This document shows, piece by piece, positions 30,806 to 42,206 of a stretch of DNA of 64,000 nt; position 1 is the first letter of the stretch; each line of letters starts with the position of its first letter. The translations under genes and the position numbers were made by a program. The stretch lies in assembly GCA_021399435.1 (NCBI GenBank), contig JAJTUP010000028.1, positions 806,001 through 870,000 on the forward strand. The letters are read 5' to 3'. The notes under the pieces are model-generated. The model was given only the letters and a program-made list of their open reading frames with translations, was not told where the DNA came from and ran no database searches. This DNA is from Diaporthe sp. PMI_573 (taxonomy: Eukaryota; Ascomycota; Sordariomycetes; Diaporthales; Diaporthaceae).

Positions 30806-31471
30806 CTACACAGTCTTACGCGGCCGGCCTCGACGCCTCTTAGGCCAGATCTCGGTTTGGTTGCTCCGACCTCTGTCCTTGCATCCATCATTTTGACGCT
30901 TCGAGATAGCTGGCGACCGCTTTGCGCTTGCCATGTTCCGCCTCCACTCATCAATAAGGTCTCTCATATTGCTCAAATTTTCCTCTGGCTCGAGAGTTGG
31001 GTTCCAGGCGACCATGTAGTACTTTGTGCCATCTATCATTTTCTCTCCGATGATTGCATTTGCCTCCCACTCATCTGGCTGCGATACGACATGCATGCCT
31101 TGAGAAGACCCTCCATGAGTATTCGAGAGGAAACTATGCCCGCTTTGCTCGCCACGCACTTGTGTAAAAGCCGAAGACGCACTTGAGCTCTCCAGAGCCG
31201 GTTCCTGCCTGGGTTGAGGGAACGAACTTCTCTTATGGCGCAATGACGCCAGACGATTCTTCTGGCTGGATACGGACGAAGATGACCTTTCCTCATCTAT
31301 AGTGCAATCCCCTTGTCTTCGCAATCTTAATAAAGTTTCGTCTGTGACAGGGGTGGTTGCAGGGATTGCAGAACCAAGCGAAGCAGAATCAGAAGATTCA
31401 GTCGTGGTAGCAGTAGATATCGATCTCGGAGATATCATCATGGGCGAGTTACTTGATATAGGCGATTCCAT
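30806..31471 (-). CDS. Chromodomain-like protein with AT-hook
   Basis: 221 residues. The N-terminal about 130 are Ser-rich and disordered. At about 134-178 lies a chromodomain-like module: DEWEANAIIGEKMIDGTKYY, MVAWNPTLEPEENLSNM, RDLIDEWRR. It has the WExxxIxxxR-like strand, the YxVxW strand and the WEPxxNL region, although the aromatic cage is incomplete (AWNPTLEPEENL). The C-terminus is an AT-hook (KRRRGRPRK, about 211-219). The combination suggests binding to AT-rich DNA or modified histone tails in chromatin; this role is inferred. It starts 90 bp from the target duplication of the hAT at 31561, so that insertion lies in its promoter. Confidence 0.65.
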   Translation of the reverse strand: MESPISSNSPMMISPRSISTATTTESSDSASLGSAIPATTPVTDETLLRLRRQGDCTIDEERSSSSVSSQKNRLASLRHKRSSFPQPRQEPALESSSASSAFTQVRGEQSGHSFLSNTHGGSSQGMHVVSQPDEWEANAIIGEKMIDGTKYYMVAWNPTLEPEENLSNMRDLIDEWRRNMASAKRSPAISKRQNDGCKDRGRSNQTEIWPKRRRGRPRKTV

Positions 31472-31552
31472 TATATACGTTCGATGTCTTGTTTGTATGG
31501 TATTTTGGATGATGTTTGAGACAGGCAGATCTTGAACGACAATATGTCCTTA

Positions 31553-31560
31553 CGGACGAC
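31553..31560. repeat. Left 8-bp target duplication of the 31561 hAT
   Basis: CGGACGAC, matched exactly by 34633..34640 on the other side of the element. Confidence 0.92.
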
Positions 31561-34500
31561 CAGTGATGTTATTGGATTGGATTGGAGCTGGATCCGAGCC
31601 TCGATCCAATCCAGTCCAGACGTGGGGACAGGCAGCCTCCAGGATATCCAGAACCGATCCAGTTCATATTTTACCCTTTTGGGACAATCAATGAGCCGCT
31701 GAATAAGCAGACTTGGAGTAGAACTGTTCTTGTCCTTGGGTTATGACACCACCTAACTACGGAGCTCATGTTCTCTAGCAACTTGCGTCTCCAGTATGTT
31801 CTTCTCGCTTCCATCATCTTCGCCGCCTTCCTCTCCCTCACCCAACCCATCCGCCCCAACTGTACTCCCTGCCTCACCCTCCATCAAACCGATGGCAGAG
31901 TCATCAAATGCCTTCTGCTCCGGGCGACCATACCAAGCTCGTAAGCACTCGCTGGCTTCAATGACGTCCATCCGGAGCCGTGAGCGATGATTTGTAAGGA
32001 GGAGCTTGGCGCTGCTAAAAAGGCGCTCACACTCATCTGACATGGGAGGCAGGGCTAAAAACGTCCAGCGCCATACGAGCGAGGTCCGTCTGCGAGTGGT
32101 AACGCTCATTCCAGTACTGGACGGGGTCGAATTCCTCGTCATCATTAAGGCCGATAACGTCAGCGGTGATAAACTCATTGTAGTAATCCGTTGAGGGCAG
32201 TTCGGGGCTTGAATTAGGGTCGAGGTGGTGTAGTTTGAGACGCTTGTGGTTTCTCACTGAAGTAAACGATTCTCTTTCGGTTCTGTGGCCTTAAAGACGT
32301 GGGTAGGAACTGGCGCGCCGTGGGCGAACTTGCCTTTGTATTCGTCAACCCAGAGCTCCTTAACTGCTCCAACAGCAGCTTGGATCCAGGCACGCTTATC
32401 ATCACTGCCATTCCAAACCTGATAGTACCATTGGTTCTTAAGTCTTGGATTCAACGATATGGCGGCGTAGTAAGCGGGCGATTCATCGGCCTTGTTGTAG
32501 TACTTCTCGCATTTCTGCCAGGCAACTTCTGCAGCCGCAGCAAGCCAGTTATAGTCGTCGAATTCGTTCTGCTTATCCTGTCTATTCGGGCCACACTTCC
32601 GCATTGCGTCTTCGGCGAGCTGTTCAAACTTTCGCTGAGCAAGGTGGATTTCATCTATAAGCCAGTCTAGCGATTGAAAATGATCTGCAAGAGTCCACTG
32701 TCTGCCTTCGTTCATTACTGTGGCCTCGTAGAATGTCTCGAGTTGGTCATGGAGGTGTCCGAGTTCGTCCCATTGCCGTGGGCTGAGGCGTTGGTCCAGG
32801 ACGTCTCTGTCGCTTCGTGGAGGCTCATATTGATCGCAGAAGAGCTGGATACGTTCTTTGACATTAAGAGCGCGTCCAATCGATAAGAAATAAGAATTCC
32901 AGCGTGTTGACTGACTTTGAACAAGCTGCAACAAACTCCAACGTCAGTACTGAAACCGGAAGTGTAGGACGCCGCGACTACCTTGCGACGCGCACCAGGG
33001 GGCTTACCTCCAATCCGTCAAATGCAGCCAGATCGCCGCCAATTTGTATTGATCTGAAGAATTGGCGCCGTTGAGGGCTAGCTCTAATGTATCGTACGAT
33101 ATTATGGAGCCTCCCAATTGCACCGCGCTTCTTCCACAGCTCACGAATCCGTGTGTAGTCCCCTTCTCGATACGCAGAGTCCAGATCCTTGCAGGTCTTC
33201 GCAGCATCCTTTCCCATAATAAACGCCTGGGCGCAGAGATTGACGATATGGCCAAAACACCGAAGGCGTCGTCGTACGCGATGTTTCCTGCTCATGTGCG
33301 GGTAAAGAGCCTGCAGGACCAGGTCGATGCAGGCATCACTCGAACTTGCATTGTCTGCCATGAAATAACCGATCCGGCCACTGATCCCGTAGTCATCAAA
33401 TATATGTAGGAGGACATCTGCCATATTCTCACCTGAATGTTCGCCAACCAGTTCGCGAAGAGCCAGAACAACCGTTCTTCTCTTGCCGCTTCTGTTGATA
33501 AAGTGCGCGACACACCCAAGGATAGCCTGATAGTTCGGTGACGTCCATAAATCGAACGATATCGATATATTGCTGTGGGCCGCTTGCATTTCTTGACGCA
33601 GGTTGTCCTTTCGTGCCTCAAAGGCCTCTATTATCCATCTGCGAATCACTAGTCTCGCCTTTGGAAGGAGTGTTGTCAGGCCAGGGAAAACATAGAAGAG
33701 GAGTTCGCGAAAGTATAGGTTCTCGATTTGAAAGAAGGCGATGTGACAATAGACGATCCATCGAATCAGAAGTTCCTTGAACTCGTCAAATCGGCGTTTG
33801 AATACAACGGTGGATATGTTGTTGAAGTCGACAATTGATGGCTGCGATGGGTGGCGCTTTGGATGTCTGTGCTCACCAGTCTCCCTATCGATTTGGTGTT
33901 TCGATTCCAGGTGGTCTAAGGCAGTACAATTGCCCTTGCCGGAAATAGGAAGTCCCTGTTGGCGCTGCTGCTGTTCGCACAGATAACAGTACCAGAACCT
34001 CTTCGTCGGGTCCTGCTTGAGTTGTATGTCTTCACCATACTGCCAGACGACTGATGTCCTTTTCTTGGTGTGCTTTTGGGACTTTGCCACAACAGAGAAG
34101 CGTACATATTGCTTCCCATTCAGCTTGAATTCGTCGGGTTCGATCAGGGCTCCGTCGGGGTCGTTTGGGCGAGGACTAATATATGTTGGAGCAAGAATAA
34201 CTCTGTCAGAATCAGGACGGCGACCGCTGGCAGCACCGAAATAGCTGGAGATAGTGGCCATGGTGTAGCTGGTGAGTGGACTGTTCAGACACGTCTGCCA
34301 CAGTAGAAGGACTGCTGAAGTCGCGAGCGACGCGTTTGCCTCCATGCTTTTAATAGCGTAGCAATCTGCACGCGTTGGATGTTAACCCAATAGCGGAACG
34401 ATAGTTCGCGCGTCGTGTCGTGGTCTGCGACGGCAAGCTGCGACGGGAGACTCCTCATGACCACTCAATTAGGCTTAGCTCTTGCCTTATCAGGTTAGAC

Positions 34501-34632
34501 CATTGGAGCTCCAGGAGCTGGTTGCCAATCAATCCAATCCAGTCCAAATCTTCGAGAAACCCAAATCCAGTCCAGCCATTTTCCGACAAATCCAGTCCAA
34601 TCCAAATTGCCTCCAATCCAATAACATCACTG
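31561..34632 (-). mobile_element. Complete hAT element with 8-bp target duplication
   Basis: A 3,072-bp element with 21-bp TIRs (CAGTGATGTTATTGGATTGGA and its inverse), subterminal GGATT/CCAAT repeats at both ends, and an exact 8-bp target duplication CGGACGAC. That is the size and duplication length expected of hAT elements. It encodes one transposase gene on the minus strand, frameshifted twice. Intact ends mean it could still be moved by a transposase supplied in trans. Confidence 0.93.
31753..34261 (-). pseudogene. hAT transposase, two frameshifts
   Basis: Start chosen at 34261 (MATISSYFGAAS). A BED-type finger (VVWQYGEDIQ...FWYCYLCEQQ...HLESKH) is followed by FKELLIRWIVYCHIAFFQIE, the catalytic core SISFDLWTSPNYQAILGC with GRIGYFMADNASSSDACID, then RLRCFGHIVNLCAQAFIMGK, and TRWNSYFLSIGRALNV. 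The C-terminus has ESPAYYAAISLNPRLKNQWY and MSDECERLFSSAKLLLTNHR. An 82-bp GT-AG intron (32926..33007) restores the frame. Near 32256 the frame shifts after NRLLQ into RNHKRLKLHHL, and again at a five-A run (32057-32061, plus strand) just before the SDECERLFSSAK block. The product is related to the 46102 transposase but clearly a different family. Confidence 0.88.
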
Positions 34633-34640
34633 CGGACGAC
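34633..34640. repeat. Right 8-bp target duplication of the 31561 hAT
   Basis: CGGACGAC, identical to 31553..31560. Confidence 0.92.
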
Positions 34641-36549
34641 GGTTCGTCTAGCTGCAGGTCGACTATAGATTTTATATATTATAATTTTCGAGCTCTACAG
34701 TACCCGAATCCAGAACTATTCTAACAAAAGTCCCCGTGTGTAGTGTCCTCTACCAACTCATGTACTTTGGTTTGATACATTTGTATGCTAAAGGACCTAA
34801 AGATTTGTCAGGTCCAAAGGAACACGACGCAGTAGTCATTTTAGGCAACGGCTCCCCTGCAGATTACCAGATCTGTGGTCATTAACCCTTTGGGCTAAAG
34901 ACTGCTTTCACAAGTTCCTAAACCAAAGCAAAGCGTCGTACAATACATTTATTACTATACACGGAACTTGTGCTTTGAACAAAGACAAGGACGTTGGGAT
35001 GGCAGCATAGATTCTTTTAAAACTCGTCCAGAGTACTTGTAAAATATTTTATAATCGTAACGTGAAGACCTTTGGTAATGTACATATGATATTTGTTAGC
35101 TGTTTATGTTCATTACTCGGCATAGATACAGTACAGTAACTACAGGTAAATACAATTAGACCAGAATCTCGCCCAGTACTATGTCGGATTGGGGGCGTGG
35201 GAGAGCAGATAATTACCAGCCATTGGTCAGGCACTAGCTAATCTTAGACAAGTGCCGCATCCGTGCTCACAACTTTTATACTTCCGTTCATAGAACCAGC
35301 TAAAAGATCAGCTAATATTCGAACTCTCTGTTTGAACATTCCTTCCAACCGTACATATAGCTTACGCCTAGACCACGGGTCGTAACATAGGTCTCTAAAC
35401 CCTAATAGTGGGGAGACGGTCGCATGATTATTCCAATATAAAAAATGGATTTCTAAAAGGGATGACGCCTTGTTGAAAGAGCTTCAAAATAGTATACTAC
35501 CATTCTCCAGTGTCAGGCGCACCAGCTGTTGCCACATGCCTCACTTGGTGTGGCATAATTATTTCTCTGTCTGCTTAAAGCCCATAGCTGTAGATGCCAA
35601 GTCTCTCGCAGCAAAATATCATCCTCGCCTGCGCAATGTAGCTCAGCTATCCCGTGAACGTCAAAGCTGATTTCGGTCCGGTCGTCCACTGTTCAGGGTC
35701 CTATTTCGAAAGTACGAAACTCTCCACCAAGAGCATTTTCTTCGTCTTGCCTCTAGTCTTTGATGGTTTCTTTGGAAATTTGTGTCTTGTTTTATCGAGC
35801 TGTGCGGAGACCCTGGCTTCACATTTGTCGAAGTTGGCTAATGTTGTCGAATCGACCTGCACCGTTGTCCACTACCTCCATTCTTTCCTGGGAAGTCTTT
35901 CATTCCTAGCCATATTAAAGAGCGGCGACATTGGTATATTGGAGATAGATGTCTGTTATCACGTATTTTGATTTTAAAGACATTTCTGTCAGCATTGTGG
36001 TCCAACGCCGGGTCAACATGTCAGCACTTGAGATAATTATATCTGGAAGAGTTTCATTTAACTAACGAGGTCTATCTAGACGATACAACAAGGTGTTACC
36101 TCCTGCAACTCTTAATGTGGCCTGATGCAAAATGTTTGTCCATATGGCAGGAAGCGGGATAATCAGCGCTAAGCTGGATTGGTGAAATACCCGTGGGTGG
36201 CTTCGGCTTCCGTGCACCCACTGCTAGCGCAGTGGGCGCCAAAAACGCGCTACGGCCAAAATCACGCTACATCGCTACTCTTTTTTTGGTTTTTTTTTGG
36301 TGCAAAACCCTCAAACACGAGCATGACAAACACCACATCCTCGCCGCCACCACCCGCCAACTTCCGGATACAGTAAAAGTCGCCAGTTACACGCGCCCAC
36401 TTAAAACCAAGAGAGAAGTCCGTCAGGCTCGGCACAATGCGATTACGCTCCATCCAGACGATCCCCTGGAACTTGGCGACAAGGCGAGAAAAGAGGGCAT
36501 TTTGGGGGCTGGCCCCTGGCGGAGTCGCTGTCTGTGTGCTGCAGTATGT
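34641..36549. other. AT-rich gene-poor stretch
   Basis: About 1.9 kb. Only short frames; TACAGTACAGTAAC near 35130. The frame at 35654..35971 is Leu/Ser-rich but has no domain. From about 36180 the DNA is GC-richer and may be the 5' part of the vWA-like relic. Confidence 0.4.
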
Positions 36550-36840
36550 CTTGTAATTGTGGATGTGAGTCTCTGCTGCCTCTACTGCGTTGATGAAATG
36601 GGTCTTGTTTCCCTAACGCAGACGGCGAGCCTCTCGGTGAAGACGACCAGGCCATCTTTCGAGCCATCAAGGACGCCTCGGACGAGCTGGCCCGCACTCC
36701 GCTGGGCGCCGGAGCGATCGCTTACCAGTTCACCCAGGTGGGCGATGATGAGGAGGCGCGTCGCTTCCTTAACAATCTCGACACTCACCCCTAGATTGGA
36801 AGTATCGTGGACGTCACCGCATCCCTCGAGATCGAATAGG
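36550..36840 (+). pseudogene. vWA-like domain relic
   Basis: After a plausible acceptor (CTAACGCAG) near 36620 the frame reads DGEPLGEDDQAIFRAI, then LARTPLGAGAIAYQFTQVGD and DEEARRFLNNLDTHP, stop, then IGSIVDVTASLEIE and another stop. The order DGxP, a long helix, F-x-Q-V-G-D-D-x-x-A-x-x-F-L-x-x-L-D and a following DV strand fits the second half of fungal von Willebrand A domains. Two in-frame stops (near 36793 and 36838) show it is dead. The upstream half of the domain is not clear. Confidence 0.45.
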
Positions 36841-37416
36841 AGGAGATGAGCCGCGTCAACTCTTCCATGGGCGCTAACGGCCGACTTCTGGACCCTCAAG
36901 CTTCTCCAAAAAGCTTTAATTAGTATTTACACTGAATTTATCCTATCGTGACTCCCCTGCCCCCTAATTTCAAGAGTCTCATCCTATTTATTTCCCTAGA
37001 TCCAGATTTCGTAGGACTTTCATTTTATCCAAAATTTTGTGCATTCGAAATAGCGCAACAGCTTTATCGAAATTCTCCCAGCTAATGATACTCGCGATCA
37101 TCGTGTCGTGCTTGGCCATTACTGGGGTGAGTTTAGACGCAGCTTTAAGGAATGAAGCAGATAAGAAGAGAACAGGAACTGCGTGCTGCACAAACTGTGG
37201 ACGTTAATTTTCGGTACGAGGAATGAGCGACACTCCAGGCAGCAGTCTCGCTCCATGCAAATGTCACATGTCAGCCTAGCAAATCTCCATCAGATTCCAC
37301 CATGCTCGATTTCAGTGTTGAAAAACACGTCAATGGCTTCATCGCTGCTCTCCCACATGGCCTGAACATGCCTAAAGTAGTAGGCAAACAGGTCTCCTCA
37401 ACCACTGAGACCTCAC

Positions 37417-37590
37417 ATGTACGGCTTATGTCCGGCAAGAATTGTGGTTCCGCCAGGGCTGCCCTTCCGCACAGAAGATCTCGAAAGGTTGGTTAGCACA
37501 GGCGAAGACTCCCAGTTGACTGACGACGTGCTCAACAATTTGATGCGATATCTCTCCGATAGACGACATATAGCTACCGCGAAACTCTAA
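37417..37590 (+). pseudogene. Ulp1-like N-terminal fragment
   Basis: A 57-codon frame with CPARIVVPPGLPFRTEDLER followed by LTDDVLNNLMRYL. This resembles the start of the Ulp1-like modules found in fungal mobile regions (PPGLPFxxxDxxxL...LxDxxI). The same L(T/N)D-x-V-(L/I)N signature begins the Ulp1-like core of the gene at 6440..8353. It ends where the DUF3435-like fragment begins, in another frame. Confidence 0.4.
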
Positions 37591-38263
37591 GGACTACAAG
37601 GAACGCAAACGAGCTATCCGAAAGGAGAAGCAGAGGCTCACAAGGGAGTTAATACAGAAGATCAGAGACGAGTGGACAGACCAGCAGGCCACAGAAGACA
37701 TCGAGCGCCAGATACAAGGCCTTGGGTTTTCCAGCCACGTGGCGGTAGACACCACCTGTCGACCCCAAGGCCCAGCCCAGAAATACTTATTATCAAAGCT
37801 TTCAGCCCCGATGGCAACTACTCTCAAAGGTCAATACCGGCGGAGAGATGATGCCATTGACGCAGTGTCTGCATACTGTCTTGTGCAAGAAGGATGCACG
37901 GTGCGCCGGCAGTCGGCGTCGAAAAAGGCCGCAGCTCCTGCGGCTGACAGCCTGTTGGAGGATGCAATGCTCTCTGTGTTTGTCACCGACAACAAGCAGC
38001 GCCCACGAAGATGCTTTCTCTGCATCGGCCAAGCCATGGTCTTGTCACCAGATGACAAGCATCGGTTGCGTGACCTCACCAGGGAGTTCTACACATCTAG
38101 CGACTTGACCAAGCACTTCGGACGCAAGCACTTGTCCAAAATAAAAAAGAACACCGGCATAAAGTGTAGGGTCTGCGATATACCGCTTGAACATAAGATG
38201 CACCTTCAAAATCATGCGTTGAGGATTCATGGCACCGTGTCTCCGAAAGGCCGAAAGAAATGA
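37571..38263 (+). pseudogene. DUF3435/FluG-domain-type gene, C-terminal fragment
   Basis: The frame opens NSKDYKERKRAIRKEKQRLT and runs through IERQIQGLGFSSHVAV, KGQYRRRDDAIDAVSAYC, then two zinc-finger-like modules: RRCFLCIGQ...TSSDLTKHFGRKHL and IKCRVCDIPLEHKMHLQNHALRIHGTVS. This order matches the C-terminus of fungal DUF3435 (FluG-domain) proteins, a family that includes the tyrosine-recombinase captains of Starship elements. The N-terminal recombinase part with its R-H-R-Y residues is not present upstream; a stop and a Ulp1-like scrap lie there. So this is a 3' relic, with an intact stop at 38263. Confidence 0.6.
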
Positions 38264-38570
38264 TCAATCCAGGTCCATAATTATAACAATCGTCCCTTAT
38301 ACCAGCTGTCAACATGCCCGGGCGTCGTCTTCACTTTCAGCATCACTAATTAAGGAATACATCTATCCTATTATAAAATAAGACTTAGGTACAAGACTTT
38401 ACACCAATACACCTAGCAACAGGCCAAGACACAGCTCCTACGATATTTAAATACCTAATATGAGACCTATTATGCCATCCTCGTCCTAAACACCCCTTTC
38501 TGTTCACCTTTTATAATTTCAAGCCTCGTAGATAGATTATCAACTCCTTCTGATTAAACTAGCAGTCCTT

Positions 38571-39305
38571 ATGGCTGGTTTTATGCTTCTTCCCATTATT
38601 ACAGCTCTTCTCGCACGCACCACAGCTCTTTCACTCGGCGCGACTGGGGAAGTCAGAGTCACACCCCACGACCAATTCAGCTCCACCATCGGAGTGCACG
38701 GCTGCAAGATCGATGTGAACCGATTGGCTTACTGGCCCTACTGGCCAGACTGCTCGGGTATGTGCATTAACCTTACGCACGGTTCCCGTTCTCGTACCGT
38801 GCTTCACTTGGATGTCTCGGGAAGTGCTTATGACATTTCTTTCGACACATACCAGTATCTGGCATACGGCTCATCTGCAACGGCCTCACCAGCCATCATG
38901 AATCCCGACAGAAATGGAGCACTTGACATAGACTACAAAATCGTCGATATGTCTGAGTGCATGGACATCATTACATCTGAGACTGGAAGGCTGTCTTTTA
39001 TGGCACTTAGCCCTAACCAGGTCAACAGATGTATTAACGAAGGTGACAACTGGGTAGCTCAGAACTACGAATTACGGAACATAAACGATCTCCAGTGCCA
39101 CTATGGTCTTGACGAACCGTGCACACTCGACCTCGTTACAGGCACGGCGAACTGTCCTTCGGGAGCAGGTATGAAAGTTGCTCCATTGAGCCCTCCCCAG
39201 CCTGTCATCGATCTCCGATATCCCTGTGGAGTGAAAGCTACTGCAGGCCTAGCTCCACCTGCTCCCACGCAATGCGTGACTACTACGAGAGACCCCGTTG
39301 CTTGA
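38571..39305 (+). CDS. Secreted protein, possible double-psi-barrel-like fold
   Basis: 244 residues, one exon. A signal peptide (MAGFMLLPIITALLARTTAL, likely cut near 20) is followed by VHGCKIDVNRLAYWPYWPDC, SGMCINLTHGSRSRTVLHLD, and GSAYDISFDTYQYLAYG. These strands recall secreted barwin/DPBB-type fungal proteins, but I cannot name a family. Later Cys are spaced as SECMD, NRCIN, QCHYGLDEPCTL, NCPSG, YPCG and QCV, an even count that suggests disulfides. The C-terminus is Pro-rich. One N-glycosylation sequon (NLTH). The upstream 300 bp is CT-rich with a clean ATG. It is the first of three secreted-protein genes at 38.6-44.2 kb. Confidence 0.72.
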   Translation: MAGFMLLPIITALLARTTALSLGATGEVRVTPHDQFSSTIGVHGCKIDVNRLAYWPYWPDCSGMCINLTHGSRSRTVLHLDVSGSAYDISFDTYQYLAYGSSATASPAIMNPDRNGALDIDYKIVDMSECMDIITSETGRLSFMALSPNQVNRCINEGDNWVAQNYELRNINDLQCHYGLDEPCTLDLVTGTANCPSGAGMKVAPLSPPQPVIDLRYPCGVKATAGLAPPAPTQCVTTTRDPVA

Positions 39306-40525
39306 GTTTGAACTTTTGATAGAGACAATGTACGTTGTGTATTCACTCGGTGACAAAAGTTCACGGTACTGTTTGTCGAGGCTTTAATTTAAACTCTTAT
39401 GGTGGAAGAGTGACAAGATTCTCAACACGTTGCATGTTCAACCATCTCGCATCGGTATATATATAGTTGCTTGGTCAGTGTGTCACGGAGAGCTTTCTGT
39501 ATGGCCAAAGTCATGCAACTACTATCCCCCTCCCGCCCCCGCTTCTCTCCATCTTTATTGTCCACAACTATGTTAGTTTTATTTTTGCTGATTGAACTTT
39601 CACCTTTGACTGCATATGCTTAAGTATGATAGCAGCCCCTACCTCATGTTTAATCCTGCTCCCACTAGAGGGTTTGACGTGGCACTTAAGGTGGTCCCGG
39701 AAGTTGTCACGTCTACCAAAGGTTTTGAGAGTTTTGCAAAATTGACGCCATGTTTCCGGATTGTCTCAATGAGCCCTATAGTCACATATCAGCTTTTGTA
39801 TAAAGAAATAATCGGTTCTCAATGTTAGTCGAAGCGCTTTGCTGGATTGCGGGAGCCGGTATTCTCGGCGGGGTGTGTAATTTAGAGGTTGGAGAAAAAA
39901 CACTAACTCCCTATAACCCGACAAGAACGTCAAAGAATGCATGCATATGCGAAGTGGGCGGTTAGATCCTCGGTAAATTATGCAGTCGAGGATTGCTGGA
40001 TGAAGAACATTGTGGAAAATCTATGGTATTTGTTATCGAGGCCCAGAAAACAACAGGGGGTGTTCCTCGACATAGGTGCGCTGCGTTGAACGAGTTCTCC
40101 CTAAAGAAAATAAGTCAAGGACTCATTGAGAATATCTCAAAGATGGATAAGTTCCTGTAAGAGCCGAATGTGCAGACTTCGGGGAACTTAGGTTACAACA
40201 TAGCACTTGGACATTTTAAAAGTTCAATGTATACAGTATTTCAATCTTAATAAGCATGGAAATGTAAATAAAAAGACAATGGTAGTCCCCAGGTCTATCA
40301 GTAGCTAAAAGAGTACAGTCCTTGAAATTAATACATTTATAATAAACAAAACATAATAAACAAATATAGCTTAAATCATGCATGGATACTATATATAAAG
40401 TACTATTTGACCGACTTGAAAGATCATGAAATTAGCATAGAGATTATAGTATCATTAATATTCTGCTCTTCTCCTCCCGTCTTAACCGTCCTTGATCCCC
40501 ACCGCCCACCGGTAAAGATTCAAAA
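39306..40525. other. Intergenic, no supported gene
   Basis: About 1.2 kb between convergent genes; AT-rich on the right with TACAGTATT near 40228. The frame at 39616..39828 has no domain. Confidence 0.4.
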
Positions 40526-40942
40526 TCAGACCGCTCCATACCCCTCACAGACACTCATGTCTTGTGACGAGATCTCCCCACCGTTGAACATGTAAGCACC
40601 CCAGCCGGTCCATTGTGTGGGGAACTCCTTCCAAGGCTTGCAGTTGCCGGGGTTAATGCCCAGGTCTAGCCTGTATGGTTGCTCGTTTGCACCCATGTAT
40701 AGGGAGACGTTTGCTTGGAGGCGGCTTTCTGGCTGGTAGAATCTGTCGACTGTGCATTTTGATCCCTGGGGGAATGGGCCGCCGAGTCCGCATGAGAGAG
40801 AGTCGGTCTCTTCGTTCCATTTTACGCACAGCCACTGGAGCTCGATGTAGTGGCACATGCAGCAGTCTCCGTAGGCTTCCGCGACGACTTGTGAGGCGTA
40901 GAGGCTCGTCATGAGCAGAGGGAGTAATGAGCGGAAATGCAT
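40526..40942 (-). CDS. Small secreted cysteine-rich protein
   Basis: 138 residues, single exon. A signal peptide (MHFRSLLPLLMTSLYASQVV, cut near AEA at about 22) precedes a mature part with eight Cys: a GDCCMC cluster at about 26-30, then one each in WLCVK, LSCGL, SKCTV, GNCKP and SVCEG. Aromatic-rich segments (RFYQPES, FPTQWTGWGAYMF) are typical of fungal secreted effectors and small hydrolase-inhibitor folds. No family named. The promoter side has a TG microsatellite just upstream of the ATG (40943-40960). Confidence 0.7.
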   Translation of the reverse strand: MHFRSLLPLLMTSLYASQVVAEAYGDCCMCHYIELQWLCVKWNEETDSLSCGLGGPFPQGSKCTVDRFYQPESRLQANVSLYMGANEQPYRLDLGINPGNCKPWKEFPTQWTGWGAYMFNGGEISSQDMSVCEGYGAV

Positions 40943-41396
40943 TTTGTGTGTGTGTGTGTATGTATGTTTGTTTGTTTTTGATAAGAACTTGTGAAATATT
41001 TGCAGGTTGCGTTACGCGTTATGTGCAGGTATCGTGAAAGACAGACTAAGATGTACAAGTTCGGACGAAAGCTTAGCGAAAGAGAGTCGGGTAGAGAGCG
41101 TTGAAACGAAACTTTGATGAATGAATACAATGCCAGTCGGGCCTACGGTGTTGTGATATTTAACTATCTCCTCTCGTCCACTTGGACTAAAGATAGCCTC
41201 GTGCTAGCAAGTCTACGGACCCCTGTGACCGCACAATCCTGCTAGCCCTCGGGTAGCATCCAAGCTTCTCCTCGCCCGCTGCCTTGGTCCGCCTCCCCAC
41301 AGCCTCCCCCACAGATTGTTTCTATGAGACGGCCAAGTGCTGATCTCGGGTGGACGGGCTGAAGCGGGAGCCCCAGACACATCTCCTATCGATGTT
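40943..41396. other. Promoter side of the small secreted gene
   Basis: TG/TATG/TTTG microsatellite next to the start codon, then unremarkable DNA. No gene seen. Confidence 0.4.
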
Positions 41397-42070
41397 CTAT
41401 TTTGGATAAAGATCATCTGGCTCGGCAATCGGGTTTTCTGCCGAACCAGGCTGAAAGTTGGTCAGGTGCAGCAAATGCATACCAAGACCCCCGTCCCTGA
41501 CTTGACAAGTGGTATGATCCTGCAACATCCATGCAGCTTTGCATGGACGGTTGTTGACATACGGTTTAATTGGACCCACTTTAAACTCTATCTTGGTTTC
41601 GTCCAGGGAAGCGCCCGTCTTGGCCTTGTAATTACAGCCGCGTGGTGGTCCGTGCTGCAAGTATCTTTGCATGAATTCTTGGAATGAAGTGACCTGCGGC
41701 ATGGCCGTTGGATTCTCTTGGTAGGGAGTATAGTCTGGAAAGTAATTTCTATAACGCTTTGCTCAAAAAAGAGTAGTACATCTCGTAATCGCGTTGCTGC
41801 GAGCTTGTGACGCCTATTCATGAGTCGTGGTCATGAACAAAGTGATCATCATGTCAGGAACATTCTTGAATTAGCAGGGAACAGCAGTCTGCAGCAAATG
41901 CTGGGGTTGCATTGCGGCTGAGAGGGTGATTGGGGGCTATCAGTGTGGAGGTCGATGTTTGATATACATCCGCCCAGACCTCGCAACGCCACTTGGACCC
42001 CATCGCCGGCCGGTATGTCGGACTCCCAACTCAGTCCAGAGCCGATACCAGGGTTTCCATCCCAGAACAT
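41397..42070 (-). pseudogene. Possible exon remnants of an unknown gene
   Basis: Two minus-strand pieces look coding. One at about 41849-42070 reads SDFMFWDGNPGIGSGLSWES and DIPAGDGVQVALRGLGG; the other at 41397..41760 reads TSFQEFMQRYLQHGPPRG and ETKIEFKVGPIKPYVNN. I could not join them with confident splice sites and recognise no family. They may be exons of one decayed gene or chance frames antisense to a leader. Confidence 0.28.
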
Positions 42071-42206
42071 AAAGTCAGACTGCTGCCGATCGACATGCTT
42101 GCGATTCTGGGGTATCTCCTATCTTGAAAAAAGCAACAAATCCATTCCCTTCCCTCACATTTCCTTAGCGTCTCCCCTTAGAAGCTTGACTCGCACTTGC
42201 GTCACA

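Noticed and set aside
36193..36849. 218-codon frame
   Set aside because: The vWA-like motifs lie in a different phase of the same DNA; this frame is a shadow.
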